Part shown: in pieces, positions 53,897 through 62,266 of the stretch
How the letters are laid out: every line of letters starts with the position of its first letter
How positions within the stretch are numbered: the first letter of the stretch is position 1
Source of the DNA: Pseudoblastomonas marina
GTDB lineage: Bacteria > Pseudomonadota > Alphaproteobacteria > Sphingomonadales > Sphingomonadaceae
DNA: 64,000 bases
Assembly (NCBI RefSeq): GCF_014641655.1
Contig: NZ_BMID01000001.1
Location: 1,230,427-1,294,426, forward strand
Direction of reading: 5' to 3'
Notes under the pieces: generated by a model
Databases searched by the model: none
Seen by the model: only the letters and a program-made list of their open reading frames with translations
What the model was told of the DNA's origin: nothing
Made by a program: the position numbers and the translations under genes

Positions 53897-55957
53897 CTAC
53901 CCGCCGCGCAAGAGTTGCACCCCCCAGTCGCGCTCGAACAGGTAGAGCAGGATCCGCGCCGCCTCGCCGCGCTTGCCGGTGAGGCCGCCATCGCGCTCCA
54001 TCAGCAGGCGCGCATCGTCGTGCGCGGCGGGCAGCAGCCGCGTGATCTGTTCGAGATCGGCGATGCGGAAGGCTTCCTCGCCCGATTGCCGTGTCCCCAG
54101 CAATTCGCCGCCGCCGCGCAGTCGCAGGTCTTCCTCTGCGAGGCGGAACCCGTCCTGCGTCTCGCGCATCAACGCGAGCCGTTCGCGGCCCGTCTCGGAC
54201 AGCGCCTCGCCGCGCAACAGCAGGCAGACCGATTTCTCCGATCCGCGCCCGACACGTCCGCGCAATTGGTGCAACTGGGCAAGCCCGAAGCGCTCGGCCT
54301 GTTCGATCACCATCAGCGTGGCATTGGGCACGTCCACCCCGACCTCGATCACGGTGGTCGCGACGAGGACTTTCGCCTCGCCGGACGCGAAGCGCTCCAT
54401 CGCCGCGTCTTTTTCCTCAGGGCGAAGCTGGCCGTGGACGAGCACGATATCATCGTCGAAACGCGCCTTGAGGCTCGCATAGCGCTGCTCGGCGGCGGCG
54501 ATGTCCTCGGTCTCGCTTTCGCGGACCATCGGGCAGACCCAATAGGCCTGCCGGCCGCTGGCGATATGCCGCGCGACCCCATCGGCGACTTCGGACAACC
54601 GCTCGGCGGAAATGACCCGCGTGTCGATCGCCTGGCGGCCCGGCGGAAGCTCGTCGAGCCGCGAGACGTCCATCTCGCCATACTGCGCGAGGGTGAGCGT
54701 GCGCGGGATCGGGGTCGCGGTCATCGCCAGCGTGTGCGGGGTGCGCTTTCCCTTGCGCGCGAGCATCAGCCGCTGGCCCACCCCGAAGCGATGTTGCTCG
54801 TCGATCACCACGAAGGCCAAGTTCTTGTACAAAACGCTGTCCTGGAAGATCGCGTGGGTGCCGACGACGATGTCGATGCTGCCATCGAGCAGGCCCATCA
54901 AAATGCTCTCGCGCGCCTTGCCCTTGTCGCGCCCGGTGAGCAGCGCGATCTCGACCCCGGTCGGCCGCGCCATATCGCGGAGCGTCTCGAAATGCTGGCG
55001 TGCGAGAATCTCGGTGGGCGCGAGCAAGGCCGCCTGCGCCCCCGCCTCGACCGCGACCAGCATCGCTTCCAAGGCGACCACCGTCTTGCCCGAGCCGACA
55101 TCGCCCTGGAGCAATCGCAGCATCGGCGATTCCTGCTGGAGGTCGCCCTCGATCTCGGCGATCGAGCGGGTCTGCGCGCCGGTCAGCGGGAACGGCAACT
55201 GCAACTTGTCGCGCAAGCTCCCATCGCCCTTCAATGGCGCGCCCTTGCGCTTGCGGTTGTCGGCGCGCACCAACATCAGCGCGAGCGCATTGGCGAGCAG
55301 TTCGTCATAGGCGAGCCGGTCGCGCGCCTTCTCGTGCGGGCCGCGATGCGCGAGATGGAGCGCGTCGCGCCAGGCGGGCCAACCCTCGCCGTCGGCCTTG
55401 CCCGGTTCGATCCATTCGGGAAGCTCGGGCACCAGCGCGAGCGACTGTTCGACGAGGCTCGCCACGCGCGGCTGGGTCAGACCCTCGGCGAGGCGATAGA
55501 CCGGCTCGACCTGCTTGCCCGACAGCGCATCGGCCTTCTCCGCGACATGATCGGGGTGGACGATCTGCAGCATGTCGCCGTAGCGATCGAGCCGTCCGGC
55601 GATCCAGCGCTGCTCGCCTACCGGCAGCAATTTCTTCGCGGTGTACGAAGCACGCCCGAAATAGGTCAGCGCGCAGATATTGCCCTTCGCATCCTGCGCC
55701 AGCACCCGGTACGGTCCGCGCCCGTTGCGCGAGGCGCGGTGCTCGGTCGGGGTGAGCGCGATGACGATCTGCTCGCCCTCGCTCGCCTCGTCGAGATCGG
55801 CGACCGCACGGCGTTCCACGAAGCGTTCGGGCAGGTGGTAGGCCACGTCCTTGACCTTCGCCAGGCCGAGCCGGTCGAGCGGCTTGGCAAGCTTGGGCCC
55901 GACGCCCTCGAGCGTGCTGACTTCCGCAAAGATCGGATTGAGGATTTCGGGCCGCAT
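53897..55957 (-). CDS. recG: ATP-dependent DNA helicase RecG
   Basis: RecG regresses stalled replication forks and migrates branched DNA. The 686-residue protein has the N-terminal wedge/OB region (TLEGVGPKLAKPLDRLGL), Walker A LLQGDVGSGKTVVAL near residue 285, Walker B/DEQH box VVIDEQHRFGVGQR near 385, and the C-terminal helicase motifs LRGRVGRGSEKS. ATG 55957 has a strong GGGGAGGAG site before it. It is divergent from sdhE and mfd, an arrangement common in alphaproteobacteria. Confidence 0.96.
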   Translation of the reverse strand: MRPEILNPIFAEVSTLEGVGPKLAKPLDRLGLAKVKDVAYHLPERFVERRAVADLDEASEGEQIVIALTPTEHRASRNGRGPYRVLAQDAKGNICALTYFGRASYTAKKLLPVGEQRWIAGRLDRYGDMLQIVHPDHVAEKADALSGKQVEPVYRLAEGLTQPRVASLVEQSLALVPELPEWIEPGKADGEGWPAWRDALHLAHRGPHEKARDRLAYDELLANALALMLVRADNRKRKGAPLKGDGSLRDKLQLPFPLTGAQTRSIAEIEGDLQQESPMLRLLQGDVGSGKTVVALEAMLVAVEAGAQAALLAPTEILARQHFETLRDMARPTGVEIALLTGRDKGKARESILMGLLDGSIDIVVGTHAIFQDSVLYKNLAFVVIDEQHRFGVGQRLMLARKGKRTPHTLAMTATPIPRTLTLAQYGEMDVSRLDELPPGRQAIDTRVISAERLSEVADGVARHIASGRQAYWVCPMVRESETEDIAAAEQRYASLKARFDDDIVLVHGQLRPEEKDAAMERFASGEAKVLVATTVIEVGVDVPNATLMVIEQAERFGLAQLHQLRGRVGRGSEKSVCLLLRGEALSETGRERLALMRETQDGFRLAEEDLRLRGGGELLGTRQSGEEAFRIADLEQITRLLPAAHDDARLLMERDGGLTGKRGEAARILLYLFERDWGVQLLRGG

Positions 55958-56005
55958 TTCTCCTCCCCTATCCAAGTCGCGAAGGCTTAGCTAGGAGCCC
56001 TCTCC

Positions 56006-56284
56006 ATGTCCGAACCGACCGACCTTACCCAGCGCTTCGCCAAGGCGAAATTCCGCGCGTGGCATCGCGGCACGCGCGAGGCCGATTACACCTTCGGCGG
56101 GTTCTTCGATCGCTATGCCGATGGCTGGGGCGAAGCCGAGCTCGCCTGGTTCGAAGCCCTGCTAGAGGAAGACGATGTCGACGTCATGGCCTGGATGCTC
56201 AGAACCGCCGCAGTTCCCGAGCGTTTCGCCGGCCCGCAAATGGACGCGATGCAGCGCCTCGATTTCGTCGATATCCCGCGGTGA
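56006..56284 (+). CDS. sdhE: FAD assembly factor SdhE (succinate dehydrogenase assembly factor 2)
   Basis: SdhE helps attach FAD covalently to succinate dehydrogenase. The 92-residue, all-helical protein has the conserved RGxxE-type motif in HRGTREADYTFGGFFDRY, and the region WFEALLEEDDVDVMAWMLR. It sits between divergent recG and downstream mfd, with 50 bases to mfd. Succinate dehydrogenase genes are not in the window. Confidence 0.9.
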   Translation: MSEPTDLTQRFAKAKFRAWHRGTREADYTFGGFFDRYADGWGEAELAWFEALLEEDDVDVMAWMLRTAAVPERFAGPQMDAMQRLDFVDIPR

Positions 56285-56334
56285 CCACGCCACGGACGGG
56301 AACCTGCGTCCGCGCGCGCCTTTGAGCTAAGCAC

Positions 56335-59300
56335 ATGCCCGATCTTTCCCGCATCCTGAGTGCAACCGAACCGCTGACGCTCGCCGGGATCGCCCGCGGC
56401 GCGCAGCCGCTGGTGATGAGCGACCTCGCCCGCGCCGCCTCGCGCCGCGCGGTGTTCATCGCGCCCGATGCGCAGGCGATGCGCGCGGTCGCCGAGGCCG
56501 CGGCCTATTTCGCGCCCGAACTGGAAGTACTGCAGTTCCCGGCCTGGGATTGCCTGCCCTACGACCGCGCGAGCCCTGCACTCTCGGTCAGCGCGCAGCG
56601 ATTGGCGACGCTCCACCGGTTGCAGGCCAAGGGCGCTAACCAGCTGCTGGTGACCAGTGCCAACGCGGTGACCCAGCGCGTGCTTTCGCCCTTCCGCATT
56701 CGCGAATCGGTCCGCGAGCTCAAAGCCGGGGTCGAGATCGGCCACGACAGCCTGACAAAACTGCTCCAGCGGCAGGGCTACAACCGCACCGACACTGTAG
56801 TCGACGCGGGCGAATTCGCGGTGCGCGGCTCGATCTTCGATGTCTATCCGAGCGGACTGGAAGGCGGCTTACGGCTCGATTTCTTCGGCGACGAGCTCGA
56901 ATCATTGCGCGTTTTCGACACCGACACGCAGCTGACCGTGCGCAATGTCGAGGAACACCTTTTGCTCCCGGCGAGCGAAGCGCTGCTCGACGAGGACAGC
57001 ATCAAGCGATTCCGCACGCGCTATCGCGAAATGTTCGGCGCGAATGCCACGCAGGACCCGCTCTACCAGGCGGTGAGCGAAGGGCGCCGGCTCGCGGGAA
57101 TGGAGCACTGGCTCCCGCTGTTCGAAGACAGACTGACCACGCTTTTCGACCACCTCGGCGACGACGTGACGGTGATCGATGCCGGTGCGATCGGGGCGGC
57201 CGACGAGCGGCTGTCGGACATCGCCGACTATTACCGCCAGCGCAGCGAAACCTCGGGACAGGCTTCGGGCAGTTATCGCCCGCTCGATACCGACGCGCTC
57301 TATCTGACCGGGGATGAGCTCGGGAAAATCCTCGCCGAGCGCCCGGTCCACCGCGCCAGCCACTTCGCCGAGCCCGAGGGGCACAAGTCGGTCGATTTCG
57401 GATTCAAGGCGGCGCGCGATTTCGCCCCCGAACGGGCCCGCGGCGAAAACGCCTACGACACCGCAGCCAGGCATCTCGGCCAGCGCGCGAAGGACGGCAA
57501 GGCGATCTTCGCCGCCTATTCGAAGGGCAGCCGTTCGCGCATCGCCTCGATCCTCGAGGAAGCGGGCACCAAGACACGCCTCGCCGACAATTGGCAGGAG
57601 GCGCTCGGTCTCGCGGCGAAGAAGCAGCCTGTCGCGCTGGTGCTGCCGCTCGAAACCGGCTTCGCGAACGACGAACTCGAACTCGTCACCGAACAGGACC
57701 TGCTCGGCGACCGGCTCGTGCGGCGCAAGAAGAAGCGCAAGAGCGCCGACGCCTTCATGGCGGAAATCTCGGCGCTCAGCCCGGGCGACCTGATCGTCCA
57801 CATGGATCACGGCATCGGCCGCTATGAAGGGCTGCAATCGATCCCCGTCGGCAAGAGCCCGCACGATTGCGTCCAGCTCTCCTATGCAGGCGGCGACAAG
57901 CTCTACATACCCGTGGAGAACCTCGACGTCCTCTCGCGCTACGGCAGCGAGAGCGACACCGTGCCGCTCGATAAATTGGGCGGCGAGGCGTGGCAGCGGC
58001 GCAAGGCGGGGCTCAAGGAGCGCATCCGCGAGATTGCTCACGAACTGCTCAAGACCGCCGCCGCGAGGAGCCTGCGCAAGGCACCGGTGATCGAGCCCGA
58101 GAAGAGCTCCTATGACCAGTTCGTCGAGAAGTTTCCCTGGGAGGAGACCGACGACCAGGACGCCGCGATCGACGACGTGCTGCGCGATCTTGCCACCGGT
58201 CGCCCGATGGACCGGCTCGTCTGCGGCGATGTCGGCTTCGGCAAGACCGAGGTCGCGCTGCGCGCCGCCTTCATCGCGGCGATGAACGGCCAGCAGGTCG
58301 CGGTCGTCGCCCCCACCACGCTGCTCGCGCGCCAGCACTACACCAATTTCGTCGAGCGTTTTTCCGGCTTCCCGCTCGAGATCGGTCGCCTGTCGCGCCT
58401 CGTCCCCGCCAGGGAGGCGAAGGAAACCCGCGAGGGGATCGAGAGCGGCAAGGTCGATATCGTGATCGGCACCCACGCGATCCTCTCGAAGCACGTCAAT
58501 TTCAAGGATCTCGGCCTCGTGATCGTCGACGAGGAACAGCGTTTCGGGGTGACCCACAAGGAGCGCCTCAAGCAGCTGCGCGCCGACGTTCACGTGCTCA
58601 CCCTCACTGCAACGCCGATCCCGCGCACGCTCCAGATGGCGATGTCTGGACTGCGCGAGCTATCCACGATCCAGACCCCGCCGGTAGATCGCCTCGCCAC
58701 GCGCACCTACGTGACCGAATGGGACGACATGGTGATGCGCGAGGCGCTGCTGCGCGAACACCATCGCGGCGGGCAGAGCTTCATCGTCGTGCCCCGCATC
58801 GCCGACATGGCCGATGTGGAGGACTGGCTGAGAGAGCACGTCCCCGAGATCAAGGCGATCACCGCGCACGGCCAGATGACGCCCGCAGAGGTGGAGGACC
58901 GCATGGGCGCGTTCTACGAGGGTAAGTACGAAGTGCTGCTTTCGACCACCATCGTCGAGAGCGGGATCGACATCCCCAGCGCCAACACGATCATCATCCA
59001 CCGCGCTGATCGCTTTGGCCTCGCGCAGCTCTACCAGCTGCGCGGGCGGGTCGGCCGGGCCAAGCTGCGCGCCTATGCGTACCTGACCTATCCGGCCGAT
59101 ACGCAGCTGTCCGAAGTCGCGGAAAAGCGTCTCAAGGTGCTCGGCGATCTCGACAGCCTCGGCGCGGGCTTCCAGCTTGCGAGCCACGATCTCGACCTGC
59201 GCGGCGCCGGGAACCTGCTCGGCGACGAACAGTCGGGCCATATTCGCGAAGTCGGGTTCGAACTCTACCAGTCGATGCTCGAGGACGCGATCGTCGCCGC

Positions 59301-59817
59301 CAAGGCGGGCGATGCAGGGCTCGAGAAGGACACGTCGGGCCTCTCGCCGCAGATCACCGTCGATGCGCCGATCATGATCCCCGAGGATTACGTGCCCGAT
59401 CTCGCGGTACGGATGGCGCTCTATCGGCGCCTCAACCAGGTCGAGGGCAAGGCCGAGCTCGAGGCGCTCGCGGCGGAGATGATCGACCGCTTCGGCCCGT
59501 TGCCCGATCCGACCGCCAACCTCGTCAAGCTGATCGAGATCAAGCAGCAGGCGATCGATGCCCATATCGCCAAGATCGACCTCGGTCCGAAGGGCGCGTT
59601 GGTCACCTTCCACAATGACGACTTCCCCGACGGCCCGGGGCTGATCGCCTATGTCGACCGGCTGAAGGGTACCGCCAAGCTGCGTCCCGACATGAAGCTG
59701 GTGGTGACGCGCAGCTGGGGCGATCCGCAATCGCGTTTGAACGGGCTGTTCCAGCTCACCAAGGGGCTCTCGGGGATCGTCCGCCGCAAGCGCAAGCAGG
59801 AAGCGCGCGCCGCCTGA
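56335..59817 (+). CDS. mfd: Transcription-repair coupling factor Mfd
   Basis: Mfd removes RNA polymerase stalled at DNA lesions and recruits UvrA. The 1160-residue protein has an N-terminal UvrB-homology module, a CarD-type RNA-polymerase-interacting domain (LSPGDLIVHMDHGIGRYEGL near residue 480), a translocase with Walker A VCGDVGFGKTEVALRA near 630 and DEEQRFGVTHKE near 730, and a C-terminal TRCF domain. It follows sdhE. Its stop lies four bases from the convergent EAL gene stop. Confidence 0.97.
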   Translation: MPDLSRILSATEPLTLAGIARGAQPLVMSDLARAASRRAVFIAPDAQAMRAVAEAAAYFAPELEVLQFPAWDCLPYDRASPALSVSAQRLATLHRLQAKGANQLLVTSANAVTQRVLSPFRIRESVRELKAGVEIGHDSLTKLLQRQGYNRTDTVVDAGEFAVRGSIFDVYPSGLEGGLRLDFFGDELESLRVFDTDTQLTVRNVEEHLLLPASEALLDEDSIKRFRTRYREMFGANATQDPLYQAVSEGRRLAGMEHWLPLFEDRLTTLFDHLGDDVTVIDAGAIGAADERLSDIADYYRQRSETSGQASGSYRPLDTDALYLTGDELGKILAERPVHRASHFAEPEGHKSVDFGFKAARDFAPERARGENAYDTAARHLGQRAKDGKAIFAAYSKGSRSRIASILEEAGTKTRLADNWQEALGLAAKKQPVALVLPLETGFANDELELVTEQDLLGDRLVRRKKKRKSADAFMAEISALSPGDLIVHMDHGIGRYEGLQSIPVGKSPHDCVQLSYAGGDKLYIPVENLDVLSRYGSESDTVPLDKLGGEAWQRRKAGLKERIREIAHELLKTAAARSLRKAPVIEPEKSSYDQFVEKFPWEETDDQDAAIDDVLRDLATGRPMDRLVCGDVGFGKTEVALRAAFIAAMNGQQVAVVAPTTLLARQHYTNFVERFSGFPLEIGRLSRLVPAREAKETREGIESGKVDIVIGTHAILSKHVNFKDLGLVIVDEEQRFGVTHKERLKQLRADVHVLTLTATPIPRTLQMAMSGLRELSTIQTPPVDRLATRTYVTEWDDMVMREALLREHHRGGQSFIVVPRIADMADVEDWLREHVPEIKAITAHGQMTPAEVEDRMGAFYEGKYEVLLSTTIVESGIDIPSANTIIIHRADRFGLAQLYQLRGRVGRAKLRAYAYLTYPADTQLSEVAEKRLKVLGDLDSLGAGFQLASHDLDLRGAGNLLGDEQSGHIREVGFELYQSMLEDAIVAAKAGDAGLEKDTSGLSPQITVDAPIMIPEDYVPDLAVRMALYRRLNQVEGKAELEALAAEMIDRFGPLPDPTANLVKLIEIKQQAIDAHIAKIDLGPKGALVTFHNDDFPDGPGLIAYVDRLKGTAKLRPDMKLVVTRSWGDPQSRLNGLFQLTKGLSGIVRRKRKQEARAA

Positions 59818-59821
59818 TCCT

Positions 59822-61129
59822 TCAGGGCCGTATCAGTTCGAGGAATTCGCGCGACGACATCGGCTGCCCGCCGAGGAACCCCTGGTAGGTGTCGCAGCCC
59901 TCGTCGGCGAGCAGGACGCGCAAGGCTTCGTCCTCGACACCCTCGGCGATGAGCTTCAGGCGCAGCGCCTTCCCCAGCGCGATGATCGCGCGCAGCACTT
60001 CGAGATCGCGGCTGTCGTCGAGCACGCCCTCGACCATCGAACGGTCGAGCTTGATCGCGCCGATCGGCAGCACCTTGAGATAGCGGAAATTGCAGAACCC
60101 CGCGCCGAAATCGTCGCACGCGACCTCGATTTTCTGCTCGGCCAATTGCTGGAGGCTGCGCTGCGCGGTACTCAGGTCGCCGAGCAAGGCGTGTTCGGTC
60201 ACCTCGATCGTGAGCCGCTGCGGCGGAAAGGCGGTCTGACGCAAAACGTTGAGCAATTGCGCCGCGAAGCGATTGTCCGCGAGATCGGCGGGCGTGACGT
60301 TGAGCGACAGCCGCAAATGCGCCGGCCACTCGCTCGCCAGTTCGAGCGCGCGCATCGCGATGTGGCGCGACAGCGGCATCAGGTGGTCGGCGCGCTCCGC
60401 GATCGTGAACAGCGCCGATGCGCCGATGAGGCCAAGCTCGCCATGCTGCCAACGCGCCAGCGCCTCGGCCCCGACCAGCGCGTTGTCACTGAGCGAATAT
60501 TGCGGCTGGAACAGGATTTCGATTTCGTCGCGATCGATCGCGCGGAGCAGGTCGGCCTCGAGCTGTGCGCCGCTGCGCCCAATCAGCGCTTCCTCGCCAT
60601 CGGCCCACTGGACGCGGCGGTTCTGGTCGCGCTGGAGCGAGGTGAGCGCGATGCCCAAGCGGTCGAGCGCGGTGTCGGCACGCTCGTTGGCGAGGACCCG
60701 CAGCAAGGCGATCCGCGGCGAGAGGCGCAGCACGCCTTCGTTGGCATTGATTGGCAGGGCGATCGAATCGGCGAGTTCCTCGGCCAGCCATTCCCAGCGT
60801 TCGCGGCTGCACGGCCCACGCGCGATGATCACGAAGTGCCCACCGCGCCCACGCGCGAGCATCCATTCGCCCTCGATATCATCCTCGAGAAAGCGGTTGA
60901 GCCTGCGCGCGACCTCGGCCAGCGCCACGTCGCCGGCGCTTTCGCCATAGGCAAGGTTGATCGTCTCGAACCGGCGGAGTCCCAGCAGCGCCGCATGGAC
61001 CAGCGGTGCCTCGTCGTCGCCATTCGCGTCTTCGAGCCAGTCGCGCAGGCGGGCGCGGGCTTCGCCGACGACCGGCAGGCCGGTCAGGGTATCGCGCTCG
61101 AGCTCGGAGGTTGGATCTGGGCCGCCCAT
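59822..61129 (-). CDS. GGDEF-EAL protein with degenerate GGDEF: probable cyclic-di-GMP phosphodiesterase
   Basis: A 435-residue soluble protein. The N-terminal GGDEF-like domain has RGGHF in place of GGDEF, so it is not expected to make cyclic di-GMP, though it may bind GTP. The EAL domain looks active: GAEALARW (EAL), NVTPADL, IEVTEHAL, CDDFGAGF and EGVEDEAL are all present. No membrane or sensor domain is visible. ATG 61129 is chosen, with 17 more codons possible upstream to 61180. It is divergent from nadK, with about 120 bases between. Confidence 0.88.
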   Translation of the reverse strand: MGGPDPTSELERDTLTGLPVVGEARARLRDWLEDANGDDEAPLVHAALLGLRRFETINLAYGESAGDVALAEVARRLNRFLEDDIEGEWMLARGRGGHFVIIARGPCSRERWEWLAEELADSIALPINANEGVLRLSPRIALLRVLANERADTALDRLGIALTSLQRDQNRRVQWADGEEALIGRSGAQLEADLLRAIDRDEIEILFQPQYSLSDNALVGAEALARWQHGELGLIGASALFTIAERADHLMPLSRHIAMRALELASEWPAHLRLSLNVTPADLADNRFAAQLLNVLRQTAFPPQRLTIEVTEHALLGDLSTAQRSLQQLAEQKIEVACDDFGAGFCNFRYLKVLPIGAIKLDRSMVEGVLDDSRDLEVLRAIIALGKALRLKLIAEGVEDEALRVLLADEGCDTYQGFLGGQPMSSREFLELIRP

Positions 61130-61248
61130 CGTTTTCGGTCCATGCCGCCGCGGTGGAGCGCTGGCAAGCGGGCCGGGCAAAGATTACATCCCATTGCCAT
61201 CGGCGCTGCCGGTCCATAACGAGGCGCGGACGCGCAAGGGAGAGCTGG

Positions 61249-62031
61249 ATGACGGTCGAAATCGGGAAACTGGCGCTGCTGGCAGCCGAAACCGAGGCGG
61301 CACAGCAAACCGCCGACCTGTTGCGCGAGGAAGGCGATTTTGTGCCGCTCGAGAATGCCGACGCCGCGGTCGTGCTTGGCGGCGACGGTTTCATGCTCCA
61401 GCAATTGCATGCCATGCTCGACGAACGGCGCGTAATCCCGGCCTTCGGGCTCAATCTCGGCACGGTGGGGTTCCTGATGAACCGCATCAAGCGCACCCGC
61501 CCGCTGATCGAACGCGTCGCCCGTGCGCAGCCGGTCGCGGTCAAGCCGCTCTGCATGCGCGCGCATACCCAATCGGGCGAAACGCGCGAATACCACGCGA
61601 TCAACGAGGTCTCGTTGCTGCGCGAAACGCGCCAGACCGCCAAGCTCGAAGTGCACGTCAACGGCCGCAAGCGGATCACCGAACTGTCGGCCGACGGCGT
61701 CCTCGTCGCGACCCCGGCCGGGTCGACCGCCTACAATTTCTCCGCCAACGGGCCGATCCTGCCGCTGACTTCGAACCTGCTCGCGCTGACCCCGATCAGC
61801 CCGTTCCGCCCGCGTCGCTGGCGCGGGGCAATCCTGCCCGATCACTACGAGATCGGCTTCCGCGTGATCGATCCCGACAAGCGCCCGGTCGCTGCTGTCG
61901 CCGACCAGAAGGAGCTGCGCGATATCGACGAGGTCACCGTCTCGATCGACACCTCGCGTACGCTCACCCTGCTGTTCGACAAGGGCCAGACGCTCGAGGA
62001 ACGCATCGTGGCCGAGCAGTTCGTCACCTGA
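61249..62031 (+). CDS. nadK: NAD kinase
   Basis: NadK makes NADP from NAD and ATP. The 260-residue protein has the GGDG motif at residues 44-47, HAINEVSLLRE, and TPAGSTAYNFSANGPIL, all standard. ATG 61249 is preceded by GGGAGAG. It is followed, 100 bases on, by tRNA-Asn. Confidence 0.95.
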   Translation: MTVEIGKLALLAAETEAAQQTADLLREEGDFVPLENADAAVVLGGDGFMLQQLHAMLDERRVIPAFGLNLGTVGFLMNRIKRTRPLIERVARAQPVAVKPLCMRAHTQSGETREYHAINEVSLLRETRQTAKLEVHVNGRKRITELSADGVLVATPAGSTAYNFSANGPILPLTSNLLALTPISPFRPRRWRGAILPDHYEIGFRVIDPDKRPVAAVADQKELRDIDEVTVSIDTSRTLTLLFDKGQTLEERIVAEQFVT

Positions 62032-62131
62032 ATTAACGGTCGCGGAAATTTCCGTGGCGGTTTGGCGAAAAGCGGTCTTGCAATCGGGAATCGCGCCGCA
62101 TATAGGCGCGCTTCCGCACGAGGGCGGGTAT

Positions 62132-62206
62132 TCCCCGATAGCTCAGCGGTAGAGTAGGTGACTGTTAATCACTTGGTCGTTGGTTCGAATCCAACTCGGG
62201 GAGCCA
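62132..62206 (+). tRNA. tRNA-Asn (anticodon GTT)
   Basis: A 75-base cloverleaf: acceptor TCCCCGA with TCGGGGA, anticodon loop CTGTTAA giving GTT, T-loop TTCGAAT, discriminator G, and encoded CCA at 62204-62206. A strong hairpin follows 20 bases on. Confidence 0.96.
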
Positions 62207-62225
62207 TCCCCCTCTCGCGGAAATG

Positions 62226-62264
62226 AAAAAGGCGCCCGAAGCTTCGAGCTTCGGGCGCCTTTTT
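62226..62264. terminator. Strong bidirectional terminator between tRNA-Asn and secA
   Basis: GGCGCCCGAAGC and GCTTCGGGCGCC form a 12-base stem around TTCGA, with A5 before and T5 after, so it works for the plus-strand tRNA and for minus-strand secA, whose stop is next to it. Confidence 0.93.
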
Positions 62265-62266
62265 CG

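Noticed and set aside
56902-58593. A 563-codon minus-strand frame inside mfd
   Set aside because: Antisense to mfd, whose motifs are unambiguous.
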